From Thermohalobaculum sp964576075 (GTDB taxonomy: Bacteria > Pseudomonadota > Alphaproteobacteria > Rhodobacterales > Rhodobacteraceae), in contig CAZNTX010000009.1 in assembly GCA_964576075.1 (NCBI GenBank), positions 5,080 through 69,079 on the forward strand: 64,000 nt of DNA, given 5' to 3'. A program made the position numbers and the translations under genes. The notes below the pieces were generated by a model. The model was not told the origin of the DNA and did not search any database. It saw only the letters and a list, made by a program, of their open reading frames with translations. Shown here in pieces: positions 42,154 through 50,466 of this stretch. How positions within the stretch are numbered: position 1 is the first letter of the stretch; each line of letters opens with the position of its first letter.

Positions 42154-44190
42154 ATGGACGACGCCGCGACCCATCTCGTCATCTTCACCCCCTCCGGCAA
42201 ACGCGGGCGTGTGGCGCATGGCACGCCCGTGCTCCAGGCCGCCCGCCAGCTCGGCGTCGATCTCGACAGCGTCTGCGGCGGGCGCGGGATCTGCTCGAAA
42301 TGCCAGGTGAGCCCAGGGGTCGGCGCCTTCCCCAAGCACGGGGTCACGGTGCGCGCCGATGCCCTCTCCCCCTGGAACGCCGTCGAGCAGCGCTACGACG
42401 ACAAGCGCGGCCTCGCGCAGGGCCGCCGCCTCGGCTGCCAGGCGCGCATTGAGGGCGACGTGGTGATCGACGTCCCCCCCGAGAGCCAGGTCCACCGCCA
42501 GGTGGTGCGCAAGGGCGTCGAGGCCCGCGAGATCGTGCTCGACCCGGCGACGCGCAAGGTTCTCGTCCAGGTCGCAGAGCCAGACATGCACGTCCCCAAG
42601 GGCGACATGGAGCGCCTCGCCGAGGCGCTGGCCGCCGAATGGGGGATCGCCCCGGTCTCGGCCCCCCTCGCCGTTCTCTCGCGGCTGCAGAAGGTGCTGC
42701 GCGAGGGCAAGTGGCAGGTCACCTGCGCCCTCCAGCGCGACGTGGCCGAGGGGCCCTGGCGCCTCGTCGAGATCTGGCCGGGCTTCCACGAGGGGGCGCT
42801 CTACGGCCTCGCCGTCGATATCGGCTCGACCACGGTGGCCGCCCATCTCTGCGATCTCGAGACCGGCGAGGTGCGCGTCTCCTCCGGCCTGATGAACCCG
42901 CAGATCCGCTTCGGCGAGGACCTGATGTCCCGCGTCTCCTATGCGCAGATGAACGAGGGCGGCGCGGCGGAGATGACCGCGGCGCTGCGCGAGGCGCTCG
43001 ACCATCTCACCGGCGAGATCGCCCGCGAGGCCGGGATCGAGCGCGCGCAGATCCTCGAGGGCGTCTTCGTCGGCAACCCGGTGATGCACCACCTCTTCCT
43101 CGGGATCGACCCGGTCGAGCTCGGCTGGGCGCCCTTCGCGCTCGCCACCTCCGAGGCGCTGACGCTGCCCGCCGCCGAGCTCGGCCTCGCGCTCCACCCG
43201 GAGGCGCGCGCCCATGTGCTGCCCTGCATCGCCGGCCATGTGGGCGCCGACGCCGCCGCCGTCGCCCTCGCCGAGCGGCCCGACGCGCAGGACGAGCTCA
43301 CCCTGATCATCGACGTCGGCACCAATGCGGAGATCTTCCTCGGCGACCGCAGCCGCGTCCTCGCCTGCTCCTCCCCCACCGGGCCCGCCTTCGAGGGGGC
43401 GCAGGTCTCCTCCGGCCAGCGCGCCGCCCCGGGCGCCATCGAGCGCGTGCGCATCGACCCCGAGACCAAGCGCGCCCGGGTGAAGGTGATCGGCTGCGAT
43501 CTCTGGTCCGACGAGCCGGGCTTCCTCGAGGCGGTCGGCGCGGACGGCGTCACCGGCATCTGCGGCTCCGGCATCATCGAGGCGCTGGCGGAGATGCGCC
43601 TCGCCGGCGTCCTCGACAAGCGCGGGATCATCGGCCCCGAGAGCGATCTCGGCCCCGTCGTGATCCCCGAGGGCCGCACCTGGTCCTATGTGCTCTGGGA
43701 CGCCCGCCCCTCCGGCCGCCTCGTCACGGTGACGCAGAACGACGTGCAGCAGATCCTCTTCGCCAAGGCCGCGCTCTATGCCGGGGCGCGCCTCCTGATG
43801 GACGCGCGCGGCGTCGAGCGGGTGGAGCGCGTCGTCCTCGCAGGCGCCTTCGGCGCGCATATCTCGCCCCTGCACGCCATGATCCTCGGCATGATCCCGG
43901 ACTGCCCGCTGGAGAAGGTCACCTCCGCCGGCAACGCCGCCGGCACCGGCGCGCGCATCGCGCTCCTCAACCTCGCCGAGCGCGGGCGCATCGCCGAGAT
44001 CGTCCGCCGGGTGGAGAAGGTCGAGACCGCCGTCGAGCCCCGCTTCCAGGAGCATTTCGTCGACGCGATGCGCGTGCCCCACGAGGCGGCGCCCTACCCC
44101 AATCTCGCCGCAGCCGTGACGCTCCCCGAAACCCGCTTCGCGACCGCCCCCGCCGAGGAGGGCGGCCGCCGCCGTCGCCGCCGGGCCTGA
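42154..44190 (+). CDS. RamA-like corrinoid-activating ferredoxin/ASKHA ATPase (DUF4445)
   Basis: The protein has 678 residues from the ATG at 42154. The N-terminal plant-type 2Fe-2S domain has C41, C47, C50 (SVCGGRGICSKC) and C95 (RLGCQA). A linker is followed by an ASKHA-fold ATPase from about 215: YGLAVDIGSTTVAAHLCDL, GVFVGNPVMHHLFLGIDP, LIIDVGTNAEIFL, GICGSGIIEALAEM and VVLAGAFGAHISP. Such proteins reduce cobalt(II) corrinoids to the active cobalt(I) state with ATP. In Phaeobacter a RamA-like protein was linked to reactivation of a split methionine synthase, as I recall. That role is plausible here, but no corrinoid protein or methyltransferase gene is next to it. Confidence 0.88.
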   Translation: MDDAATHLVIFTPSGKRGRVAHGTPVLQAARQLGVDLDSVCGGRGICSKCQVSPGVGAFPKHGVTVRADALSPWNAVEQRYDDKRGLAQGRRLGCQARIEGDVVIDVPPESQVHRQVVRKGVEAREIVLDPATRKVLVQVAEPDMHVPKGDMERLAEALAAEWGIAPVSAPLAVLSRLQKVLREGKWQVTCALQRDVAEGPWRLVEIWPGFHEGALYGLAVDIGSTTVAAHLCDLETGEVRVSSGLMNPQIRFGEDLMSRVSYAQMNEGGAAEMTAALREALDHLTGEIAREAGIERAQILEGVFVGNPVMHHLFLGIDPVELGWAPFALATSEALTLPAAELGLALHPEARAHVLPCIAGHVGADAAAVALAERPDAQDELTLIIDVGTNAEIFLGDRSRVLACSSPTGPAFEGAQVSSGQRAAPGAIERVRIDPETKRARVKVIGCDLWSDEPGFLEAVGADGVTGICGSGIIEALAEMRLAGVLDKRGIIGPESDLGPVVIPEGRTWSYVLWDARPSGRLVTVTQNDVQQILFAKAALYAGARLLMDARGVERVERVVLAGAFGAHISPLHAMILGMIPDCPLEKVTSAGNAAGTGARIALLNLAERGRIAEIVRRVEKVETAVEPRFQEHFVDAMRVPHEAAPYPNLAAAVTLPETRFATAPAEEGGRRRRRRA

Positions 44191-44193
44191 CCC

Positions 44194-44934
44194 TCAGGCC
44201 TGCGTCGGCCCGCGCTTGCGCGCCACATAGCCGAGCCCGAGCATCGCCGCAGCGAGGAGCGGCAGCGCCGGGGGCAGCGGGATTCGCTCGAAATCAGCCG
44301 TCACGATCATCTGCAGATCGGCCAAGTTCTCCTGACCCTCGATCGTGGAGAACTGCGCGAAGGTCTGCCCGCCCACCTGGAAGCCGATGACGTCGATGGT
44401 ATACAGCACGCCGTCCAGGTTCACGACGTCGACGACCTCGGGGTTCAGCGCCACGTCGACGATGTCGTTGCAACAGCCGGCCCCGATATTCGGCGTCTCG
44501 TCATGCTCGAAGCGATAGGTGTTCGAGATCACGTCCGTCAGGATCGGATTGTTCAGGTCGTCGAAGAACGTCACGGTGATGTCGAGGTCGAGATCGGTCT
44601 GGGTGATGGTGTCCCCGGTGATCGGGAAGTTGTAGTGGATGAAGTTGCCGAGGGTGAACTCGGTCTCCAGATCGATCGTGCTGCCGCAGACGAAGCAGGT
44701 CTCGTAGCGATAGCCGCTCCGCCGTTCCGCCGGCGGGGGGACCGTCGCCGGCGTGCCCCAGCGGATCTCCGCGTCCTCCGCATCCAAGGTCGGGATCGTG
44801 ACCGCGACCCCGTTCGGCAGGGTGTTCGTCCACTCGGCGACGACGCTCGACACAGTCACGGTCGTCGCCTGCGCCGCTCCCGCCCCGAGGCCGAGCACGG
44901 CCCCCAAAGCCAGCCGATGAAGGTGGATACGCAT
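44194..44934 (-). CDS. VPLPA-CTERM protein of choice-of-anchor K/THxN type
   Basis: The 246-residue protein has a signal peptide (1-23, ending AQA), a beta-rich body and a C-terminal tail IPLPPALPLLAAAMLGLGYV followed by ARKRGPTQA. The body contains AEIRWGTPA, FTLGNFIHYNFPITGD and TQTDLDLDITVTFFDD, close to the THxN/choice-of-anchor K pattern known from PEP-CTERM proteins. Two cysteine pairs (CFVC and GCC) may form disulfides. The ATG has a good AGAGAGGGAG site. It is likely processed by the same exosortase-type machinery as the genes at 2.3 and 29.7 kb. Confidence 0.85.
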   Translation of the reverse strand: MRIHLHRLALGAVLGLGAGAAQATTVTVSSVVAEWTNTLPNGVAVTIPTLDAEDAEIRWGTPATVPPPAERRSGYRYETCFVCGSTIDLETEFTLGNFIHYNFPITGDTITQTDLDLDITVTFFDDLNNPILTDVISNTYRFEHDETPNIGAGCCNDIVDVALNPEVVDVVNLDGVLYTIDVIGFQVGGQTFAQFSTIEGQENLADLQMIVTADFERIPLPPALPLLAAAMLGLGYVARKRGPTQA

Positions 44935-44970
44935 GCTCCCTCTCTCCTCTCGCAAGAAACCACTCACCAG

Positions 44971-45010
44971 CATGTGTAAACTTTAATTTTCTATTCAATT
45001 CCAGACAATC
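44971..45010 (-). promoter_or_regulatory. AT-rich promoter region of the CTERM gene
   Basis: The stretch is strikingly AT-rich for this genome (TGTAAACTTTAATTTTC within it) and lies 37-76 bases upstream of the CTERM start. It is the likely core promoter, but the hexamers are not consensus. Confidence 0.4.
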
Positions 45011-45096
45011 TTGGCAACCGTTGCAAGATCGCGACGAGTCCGAAAGCCGGACTTTCAGGAGCGATCTCAGAAGCTTAGGGGAACGGGCCGGGCCGC

Positions 45097-45116
45097 GCTT
45101 TGACGCCCGTCAAAGC
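45097..45116. promoter_or_regulatory. palindrome GCTTTGACG-CC-CGTCAAAGC
   Basis: Nine-base arms (45097-45105 and 45108-45116) around CC. The centre contains TTGAC-N4-GTCAA, the layout of a Crp/Fnr-family site. It sits 12 bases after the lipoprotein stop (minus strand), and about 165 bases upstream of the CTERM gene. It can be either a terminator hairpin without T-tract or a regulator site for the CTERM gene. Confidence 0.45.
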
Positions 45117-45127
45117 CCGGGGGCGCC

Positions 45128-45352
45128 TCAGCGGCCGGTCACGCCGGGGCGCGGGTCCCGGCTGAGCGCGTCGCGGGCCGCGCGGCAGGCCTCGGTGCGG
45201 AAGAAGCGGTCGCGGGTGACGCAGGCGAGATAGGCGCGCTCCTCCGCCGTCGAGCCGTCGCGAAGCGGCGGCCCGTCCGGATAGACCCGTTCGACGCAGC
45301 CCGCGACGAGGGCCGCGGCGAGCATCGCCGCGGCCCGAGGAGCCCCCCTCAC
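45128..45352 (-). CDS. small lipoprotein
   Basis: The protein has 74 residues from GTG at 45352, which overlaps the metY stop (GTGA), implying coupled translation. An ATG 27 bases later is too close to the lipobox to make a good signal peptide. The sequence MLAAALVAGC ends in a proper lipobox (VAGC), so the mature protein begins at that Cys. The mature part is short and charged, with two more cysteines (LACVTRDRFF, TEACRAARDAL). The function is unknown. The 9-bp palindrome just downstream may end the operon. Confidence 0.7.
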   Translation of the reverse strand: MRGAPRAAAMLAAALVAGCVERVYPDGPPLRDGSTAEERAYLACVTRDRFFRTEACRAARDALSRDPRPGVTGR

Positions 45353-46659
45353 GCCGCGGCGGAGCCGGCGGTCGCCTGGGCGAGCGCCTGGTCGAGATCG
45401 GCGATCAGATCCGCCGCATCCTCGATCCCGACCGAGAGGCGCACCACCTCGGGCCCCGCCCCGGCCGCCTTGCGCTGCGCATCGGTGAGCTGGCGATGCG
45501 TCGTCGACGCGGAATGGATGATCAGCGAGCGCGCATCCCCCAGATTGGCCAAGTGGCTGAAAAGCTTCACCGAATCCACGAGCTTCACGCAGGCGTCGTA
45601 GCCCCCCTTCACCCCGAAGGTGAAGATCGAGGAGGCGCCCCGCGGGCAATACTTGCGCCGCCGCTCCGCATAGGGGCTGCTGTCGAGCCCGGCATAGGAG
45701 ACATACTCGACCGCCGGATGCCCCTCGAGAAACTCCGCCACGGCGCGCGCATTGGCGCAGTGCTTCTCCATCCTGAGCGACAGCGTCTCGATCCCGAGCA
45801 GCGTCTGGAAGGCGTTCATCGGCGCCTGGCACATCCCGATGTCGCGCAGCGTGATCGCGATCGAGAAGAAGATGAAGGCCATCTGCCCGGTCGCCTCGTG
45901 GAAGTTGAGCCCGTGATAGCTCTCGCAGGGCGTGGTCAGCGCCGGGTAGTTGCCGGAGGCCGCCCAGTCGAAGCTCCCCGAGTCGACGATGCACCCGCCC
46001 ATGGCCGTCGCATTGCCGTTCAGATACTTCGTCGTCGAGTGGATGACGAGGTTCGCCCCGTGCTCGAAGGGGCGGCAGAGATAGGGGGTGGCGGTGGTGT
46101 TGTCGACGAGGAAGGGGATCCCCGCCTCCCGCGCGATCCCTGCGAGCGTCTCGAGATCGGAGATGTAGCCCCCCGGATTGGCGATGGACTCGCAGAAGAG
46201 CGCCCGCGTGTTCCCGTCGATCGCCGCGCGGACCGCGTCGAGATCCTCGGTGTCGACGAAGCGCACCTCCCAGCCGAAATGCTTGAAGGCGTGGTTGAAC
46301 TGGTTCACCGACCCGCCATAGAGCCGTGTGGAGGCGACGAAATTGTCCCCCGGCTTCATCAGCGGGAAGAGCGCCATCACCTGCGCCGCATGGCCCGAGG
46401 CGCAGGCCACCGCCCCGATCCCCCCCTCGAGGGCGGCGATCCGGTCCTCGAGCACCTTCACGGTGGGGTTGCCGATGCGGCTGTAGATGTAGCCGAGCTC
46501 CTCGAGATTGAAGAGCTTCGCCGCATGGTCGGCGTCGCGGAAGGCATAGGCGGTGTTCTGATAGATCGGGGTCTGCCGGGCGCCCGTGGCGGGGTCCGGC
46601 GCGGAGCCCGCATGGATCTGCAGGGTGTCGAAGCGATGGGCGGTGGTGTCCTCGGTCAT
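45349..46659 (-). CDS. metY: O-acetylhomoserine aminocarboxypropyltransferase
   Basis: The 436-residue PLP enzyme converts O-acetyl- or O-succinylhomoserine and sulfide or methanethiol to homocysteine or methionine. Family blocks include RFDTLQIHAGSAPDPATGAR, QTPIYQNTAYAF, YSRIGNPTVKVLEDRIAALE, the PLP lysine in VIHSTTKYLNGN, and SGNYPALTTPCESYHGLNF. The extended middle loop is typical of MetY. The 75 bases upstream show no SAM riboswitch. The lipoprotein gene overlaps its stop. The RamA-like activator 1.2 kb away also belongs to methionine/methyl metabolism. Confidence 0.95.
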   Translation of the reverse strand: MTEDTTAHRFDTLQIHAGSAPDPATGARQTPIYQNTAYAFRDADHAAKLFNLEELGYIYSRIGNPTVKVLEDRIAALEGGIGAVACASGHAAQVMALFPLMKPGDNFVASTRLYGGSVNQFNHAFKHFGWEVRFVDTEDLDAVRAAIDGNTRALFCESIANPGGYISDLETLAGIAREAGIPFLVDNTTATPYLCRPFEHGANLVIHSTTKYLNGNATAMGGCIVDSGSFDWAASGNYPALTTPCESYHGLNFHEATGQMAFIFFSIAITLRDIGMCQAPMNAFQTLLGIETLSLRMEKHCANARAVAEFLEGHPAVEYVSYAGLDSSPYAERRRKYCPRGASSIFTFGVKGGYDACVKLVDSVKLFSHLANLGDARSLIIHSASTTHRQLTDAQRKAAGAGPEVVRLSVGIEDAADLIADLDQALAQATAGSAAA

Positions 46660-46734
46660 GGCGCTCTCCTCGGGGTTTGGAAGATTGCCCGCACCCTATC
46701 GGAAAATCCCGGGAATGACAGCCGGGAGATGCGA

Positions 46735-47838
46735 TCAGAGGATCAGTGCATCGCCCCAGGCCTCCGGATCCTCGAGAAAGAGCGCGAGCGCGGCGTCCGC
46801 ATCGGCGATGCGGTAGCCCTCCGCCTCCGGCGCGCCCGCGACCGGCTCGCCGGTGAGCTGCAAGAGCTCGAGCATCGCCTCGGGGGAGAGCGGCGCGCCG
46901 AGGGTCAGATCCGCCGCCTCCTGCAGGAGCGCGAAGGCCCCGGAGACGTAGGGGGCGGAGAAGCTCGTCCCGTCGACCAGCCCGCTCCGCCCGTCGACGA
47001 GCTCGATCTCGATATCTGTGCCGAGGGCCGCGATGTCGGTGAGCTCCGGATCGCGCTGGGAGAAGCTCGCGAAGCTCCCCGCCTCGGTGGTGGCGGAGAC
47101 GGCGATGGCGTTCGGATCGGCGGCGAGTTCGCTGACGCCCTCTGGGAAGTCCGCCCCGGAATTCCCCGCCGCCGCGACCGCCGGGACCCCGAGCGCGGCC
47201 AGCGCCGCGAGTTCGTCGGAGAGCGCCGAGGTCTCGGGCTCTGTGGCGTTGCCGAAGCCGAGGGAGAGGTTGACGGCCGCCACCGGCGCGGTCTCCGCGA
47301 GCGCGACGGCGGCGTCGAGCGCCTCCTCGATGTCGCGGAAGAAGGCCGAGCCGCCCTGATCGGGGAACACCTTGAAATGGACGATGTCGGCCTCGGGCGC
47401 CACGTCGAGCGCGGTTTGCGCGACCCAGGACCCGTGGCTCTCCAGCTTGTCCACCTCGGCGACGGGGTCGTTGAACACGCCGTAATAGTCGAACTCGTCC
47501 ACCGTCCGGCTCTGGTCGTAGAGCGGCGAGTAGCCGTCGTCGATCACCACGATGATCTGCCCGGCGCCGGTGAGGTCCTCGGGAGCGAGCGCCGGGGGCG
47601 GCGGGCTCTCCGGTAGCGAGCTTGGCATGATCGGCGCGCCTGTGCGGCCCGGGAGCTCGGCCCGGCGGTCCATGGCGGCGAGCCCGTCGCTGGCGGCCTC
47701 CGCGAGACCCGTCTCCGCGGCGGCGGGCTGTGGAAGGCGGGCGGCGAAGAGGGTTTGCCGGACGGGCGGCGGCGCCTCCTCAGCACAGCCCTCTGCGAGC
47801 GGCGCGCCAGAGTCCCATTGGAGCGTCGGCCTGTCCAT
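46735..47838 (-). CDS. subtilisin-like serine protease without signal peptide
   Basis: The protein has 367 residues from the ATG at 47838, with GGGGGAGAGG upstream. No N-terminal signal peptide is visible; residues 1-90 are a proline/alanine-rich, low-complexity segment. The S8 catalytic set is complete: D100 in IIVVIDDGYSP, H135 in LESHGSW, N226 in AAAGNSGADF and S292 in VDGTSFSAPYVSG. The C-terminal 70 residues are acidic. Secretion by a type I system or an intracellular role are both open. It lies 75 bases upstream of metY on the same strand. Confidence 0.88.
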   Translation of the reverse strand: MDRPTLQWDSGAPLAEGCAEEAPPPVRQTLFAARLPQPAAAETGLAEAASDGLAAMDRRAELPGRTGAPIMPSSLPESPPPPALAPEDLTGAGQIIVVIDDGYSPLYDQSRTVDEFDYYGVFNDPVAEVDKLESHGSWVAQTALDVAPEADIVHFKVFPDQGGSAFFRDIEEALDAAVALAETAPVAAVNLSLGFGNATEPETSALSDELAALAALGVPAVAAAGNSGADFPEGVSELAADPNAIAVSATTEAGSFASFSQRDPELTDIAALGTDIEIELVDGRSGLVDGTSFSAPYVSGAFALLQEAADLTLGAPLSPEAMLELLQLTGEPVAGAPEAEGYRIADADAALALFLEDPEAWGDALIL

Positions 47839-47924
47839 CGCCTCTCCCCCTTGCGGCCGGATGCCGCCCCTTTCATCGCCAGGATGTCTAGCAGGCTCCG
47901 CGTGGCCCGGCAACAAAAATGTGC

Positions 47925-47930
47925 ATTATA
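47925..47930 (-). promoter_or_regulatory. consensus -10 box upstream of the subtilase
   Basis: On the minus strand the sequence is a perfect TATAAT, in an AT-rich patch (47911-47945) rare for this genome. No good -35 hexamer is present at 17 bases. It is 87 bases upstream of the subtilase start. Confidence 0.5.
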
Positions 47931-48123
47931 CCCATTTTATAAGATCACGAGCGCGAGAGCGAAAAAGGCCGCCCGCGCCGGAATGGCGGGGCGGCGAGGC
48001 GGCGGGACCGCGGGCGGGTCTCTGGAACGCTGGGGTGCGGCGTCGCGAGGGACGGACGCGCCCGGCATGTCCCGCGAGGCGAGGCGGCGGCCGGGGCGGG
48101 CCCGGCCGATCCGAGGGGCGGGC

Positions 48124-48252
48124 TCAGAAGAGCCCGGGCAGGACGAAAGCGGCGAAGATCACCGCGCCGGCGAGACCGAGGCCCGCGACATCTGCGAGCG
48201 CCTCGCGGGGGGCGGCGGCGAGAAAGCTGCGGGCGGTGCGAATGGCGGCCAT
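48124..48252 (-). CDS. 42-residue membrane peptide behind a possible SOS box
   Basis: A short gene from the ATG at 48252, with AGGAG six bases upstream. The product starts MAAIRTARSFLAAAPREALA and then has one hydrophobic helix, GLGLAGAVIFAAFVLPGL, to the end. The layout is basic N-terminus, amphipathic part, then a single C-terminal transmembrane segment with almost nothing beyond it. It is too short for a domain. About 46 bases before the start lies GTTC-N7-GTTC, overlapping the likely promoter. Size and topology recall SOS-induced division inhibitors such as Caulobacter SidA, but no sequence similarity is claimed. It follows recG on the same strand. Confidence 0.65.
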   Translation of the reverse strand: MAAIRTARSFLAAAPREALADVAGLGLAGAVIFAAFVLPGLF

Positions 48253-48297
48253 GATGGGCTCCTGCGATAGCGGTTCGTTCCCGGTCTGTGCGCCTAT

Positions 48298-48312
48298 GTT
48301 CACCATAAGTTC
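48298..48312. promoter_or_regulatory. LexA-type SOS box GTTC-N7-GTTC
   Basis: GTTC at 48298-48301 and GTTC at 48309-48312 are separated by exactly seven bases (ACCATAA), the alphaproteobacterial LexA recognition pattern. On the minus strand a TTGTTC, 17 bases, TTATGG promoter places the box over the -10 region of the 42-residue peptide gene. Roughly one such match per 64 kb is expected by chance, so position is the main support. Confidence 0.55.
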
Positions 48313-48354
48313 GAGACAATTTCAAGAACAATTTGAGCACAAACTGGAACGCCG

Positions 48355-50436
48355 CTATCCCCCCTTCAGGAGCCGCACCGACTGGTCGCGCCCCATCAGA
48401 TAGAGCAGGAGCGTCAGCGCCTTGCCGCGAGGGGTGGCGAGATCGGGGTCCGTATGGAGCGCGAGGCGGGCCTCGTCGCGGGCCCGCGCCATCAGCGCCG
48501 AATCGCGCTCCAGATCGGCGATGCGAAAGCGCGGCAGGCCCGATTGCGCGAGGCCGAGCACGTCCCCCGCCCCGCGCAGGCGCAAGTCCTCCTCGGCGAT
48601 CCGGAAGCCGTCCTCGCTCTCGCGCAGGATCCTGAGCCGCGCCTCCGCCGTCTCGCCGAGCCCTGGGGCGGCGAGCAGGAGGCAGAAGGAGCGCCCGCCC
48701 CCACGCCCCACGCGCCCGCGCAACTGGTGGAGCTGGGCGAGGCCGAACTGGTCGGCCTGCTCCACCACCATGATCGTCGCCGCCGGCACGTCGACGCCGA
48801 CCTCGATCACCGTGGTCGCCACCAGCACCTTGGCCCGGCCCTCCTGGAAGGCGGACATGGCGGCGTCCTTCTCCTCGGGGGGCATCTGGCCGTGGACGAG
48901 GGCGACCCGGTCGGCCCCGAGGGCGCGGGCGAGCGCGCGGTGGCGCTCCTCCGCCGAGACCAGCGGGCGTTCCTCGCTCTCCTCGACGGCGGGGCAGACC
49001 CAGAACGCCTGCGCCCCCTCGGCGATCGCCGCGCGCAGCCGTTCGACCACCTCCCCGTAGCGCTCCTGGGAGACGATGCGGGTCTCGACCGGCGTGCGCC
49101 CCGGGGGCTTCTCGTCGAGCACCGAGATGTCGAGATCGCCGTAGCCCGCGAGCGCCAGGGTCCGCGGGATCGGCGTCGCCGTCATGAAGAGCACGTCGCA
49201 CCCCGCGGGCGCCTTGTCGGTCAGCTCGAGGCGCTGGCGGACGCCGAAGCGGTGCTGCTCGTCGATCACGGCGAGGCGGAGATCGGCGAAGGCGACCTCG
49301 GACTGGAAGAGCGCATGGGTGCCGATGGCGATGCCGGCCCGGCCCTCGGCGAGGGCCGCGCGTTTCTCCCGGCGCTCGGCCGCGCGGTCGCGGCCGGTCA
49401 GGAGCACGAGGGAGACGCCCGCCGCCTCCGCCGCGGCGGCGAGGCCCGCGGCATGCTGGCGGGCGAGAATCTCGGTCGGCGCCATCAGAGCCCCCTGCCC
49501 GCCCGCCTCCACCGCGCGCATCAGCGCCATCGCCGCGACCCAGGTCTTGCCCGCGCCGACATCGCCCTGGAGGAGGCGCATCATCCGCTCCGGCGCGGCC
49601 ATGTCGGCGAAGATCTCGTCGCGGGCGCGGGCCTGGGCGGCGGTGGGGGCATAGCCGAAGGCGCGCGCGGCGGCGGCGACGCGGCGGCCGTCGCCCGTCG
49701 TCGGCCTGCCCTTGCCCCGGCGCATCCGGGCCCGGGCGAGCTGCAGCGCGAGCTGGTGGGAGAGAAGCTCGTCATAGGAGAGGCGCGCGCGGGCCGGGGC
49801 GTCGGCCCGGGCGGCGCCCGGTTCGTGGAGGAGCCGGATCGCCTCGGCGAGCGCGGGCCAGCCCCGCTCCTCCACGAGAGCGGGGTCGAGCCATTCCGGC
49901 AGCGCGGGCAGGAGCCCCCGCGCCGCCTCCACGGCCTTGGCCACCACCCGGCTCGTGAGCCCGTGCGTGAGCGGATAGACCGGCTCGAACGGGGGGAGGT
50001 CGGCGGCCTCCTCCGGGCTCAGCACATGGTCGGGATGGGGCATCTGCCAGCGCCCGTCGAAAAGCTCGAGCTTGCCGGAGACCACGCGCGTCTCGCCCGG
50101 CGGGTAGAGCCGGCGCATCCATTCGCCATTGGCCTTGAAATGGACGATCTCGAGCCCGCCCCCAGGACAGGACGCCGCGACCCGATAGGGCCTGTGCCGC
50201 GCCGACGGCGGCCGGTGCTCGCCGATGGTGACGGCGAGCGTGATCACCTGCTTCGGCTCGGCGCCCGCGAGCCCCTCCGCGAGGCGGCGGTCGACGAAGC
50301 GCTCGGGCGCGAGGAACAGGAGGTCGCGCACCTGCTCGACCCCGAGCCGCTCGAAGGCGCGCGCGGTCTTGGGCCCGACGCCCGGGAGCGTCTCGAGCCG
50401 GGCGAAGAGCGGATAGAGGATCTCGGGGCGGCCCAT
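48355..50436 (-). CDS. recG: ATP-dependent DNA helicase RecG
   Basis: The 693-residue protein has the wedge/OB domain in the first 200 residues (LETLPGVGPKTARAFERLGV at the start), then a superfamily 2 helicase core. Walker A is GDVGAGKTWVAAMALMRA, motif II VIDEQHRFG, motif III MTATPIPRTLAL, and the later motifs include ATTVIEVGVDVPAATIMV and HQLRGRVGRGG. RecG reverses stalled forks and branch-migrates Holliday junctions. The length is normal. The small peptide with the SOS box lies directly downstream. Confidence 0.98.
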   Translation of the reverse strand: MGRPEILYPLFARLETLPGVGPKTARAFERLGVEQVRDLLFLAPERFVDRRLAEGLAGAEPKQVITLAVTIGEHRPPSARHRPYRVAASCPGGGLEIVHFKANGEWMRRLYPPGETRVVSGKLELFDGRWQMPHPDHVLSPEEAADLPPFEPVYPLTHGLTSRVVAKAVEAARGLLPALPEWLDPALVEERGWPALAEAIRLLHEPGAARADAPARARLSYDELLSHQLALQLARARMRRGKGRPTTGDGRRVAAAARAFGYAPTAAQARARDEIFADMAAPERMMRLLQGDVGAGKTWVAAMALMRAVEAGGQGALMAPTEILARQHAAGLAAAAEAAGVSLVLLTGRDRAAERREKRAALAEGRAGIAIGTHALFQSEVAFADLRLAVIDEQHRFGVRQRLELTDKAPAGCDVLFMTATPIPRTLALAGYGDLDISVLDEKPPGRTPVETRIVSQERYGEVVERLRAAIAEGAQAFWVCPAVEESEERPLVSAEERHRALARALGADRVALVHGQMPPEEKDAAMSAFQEGRAKVLVATTVIEVGVDVPAATIMVVEQADQFGLAQLHQLRGRVGRGGGRSFCLLLAAPGLGETAEARLRILRESEDGFRIAEEDLRLRGAGDVLGLAQSGLPRFRIADLERDSALMARARDEARLALHTDPDLATPRGKALTLLLYLMGRDQSVRLLKGG

Positions 50437-50466
50437 GCCCCCTAGTGGCCGCGCGCGCGGGCGGCG

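Noticed and set aside
46660..46734. SAM-II or SAM/SAH riboswitch upstream of metY
   Set aside because: The gap is only 75 bases and none of the conserved riboswitch core sequences are visible.
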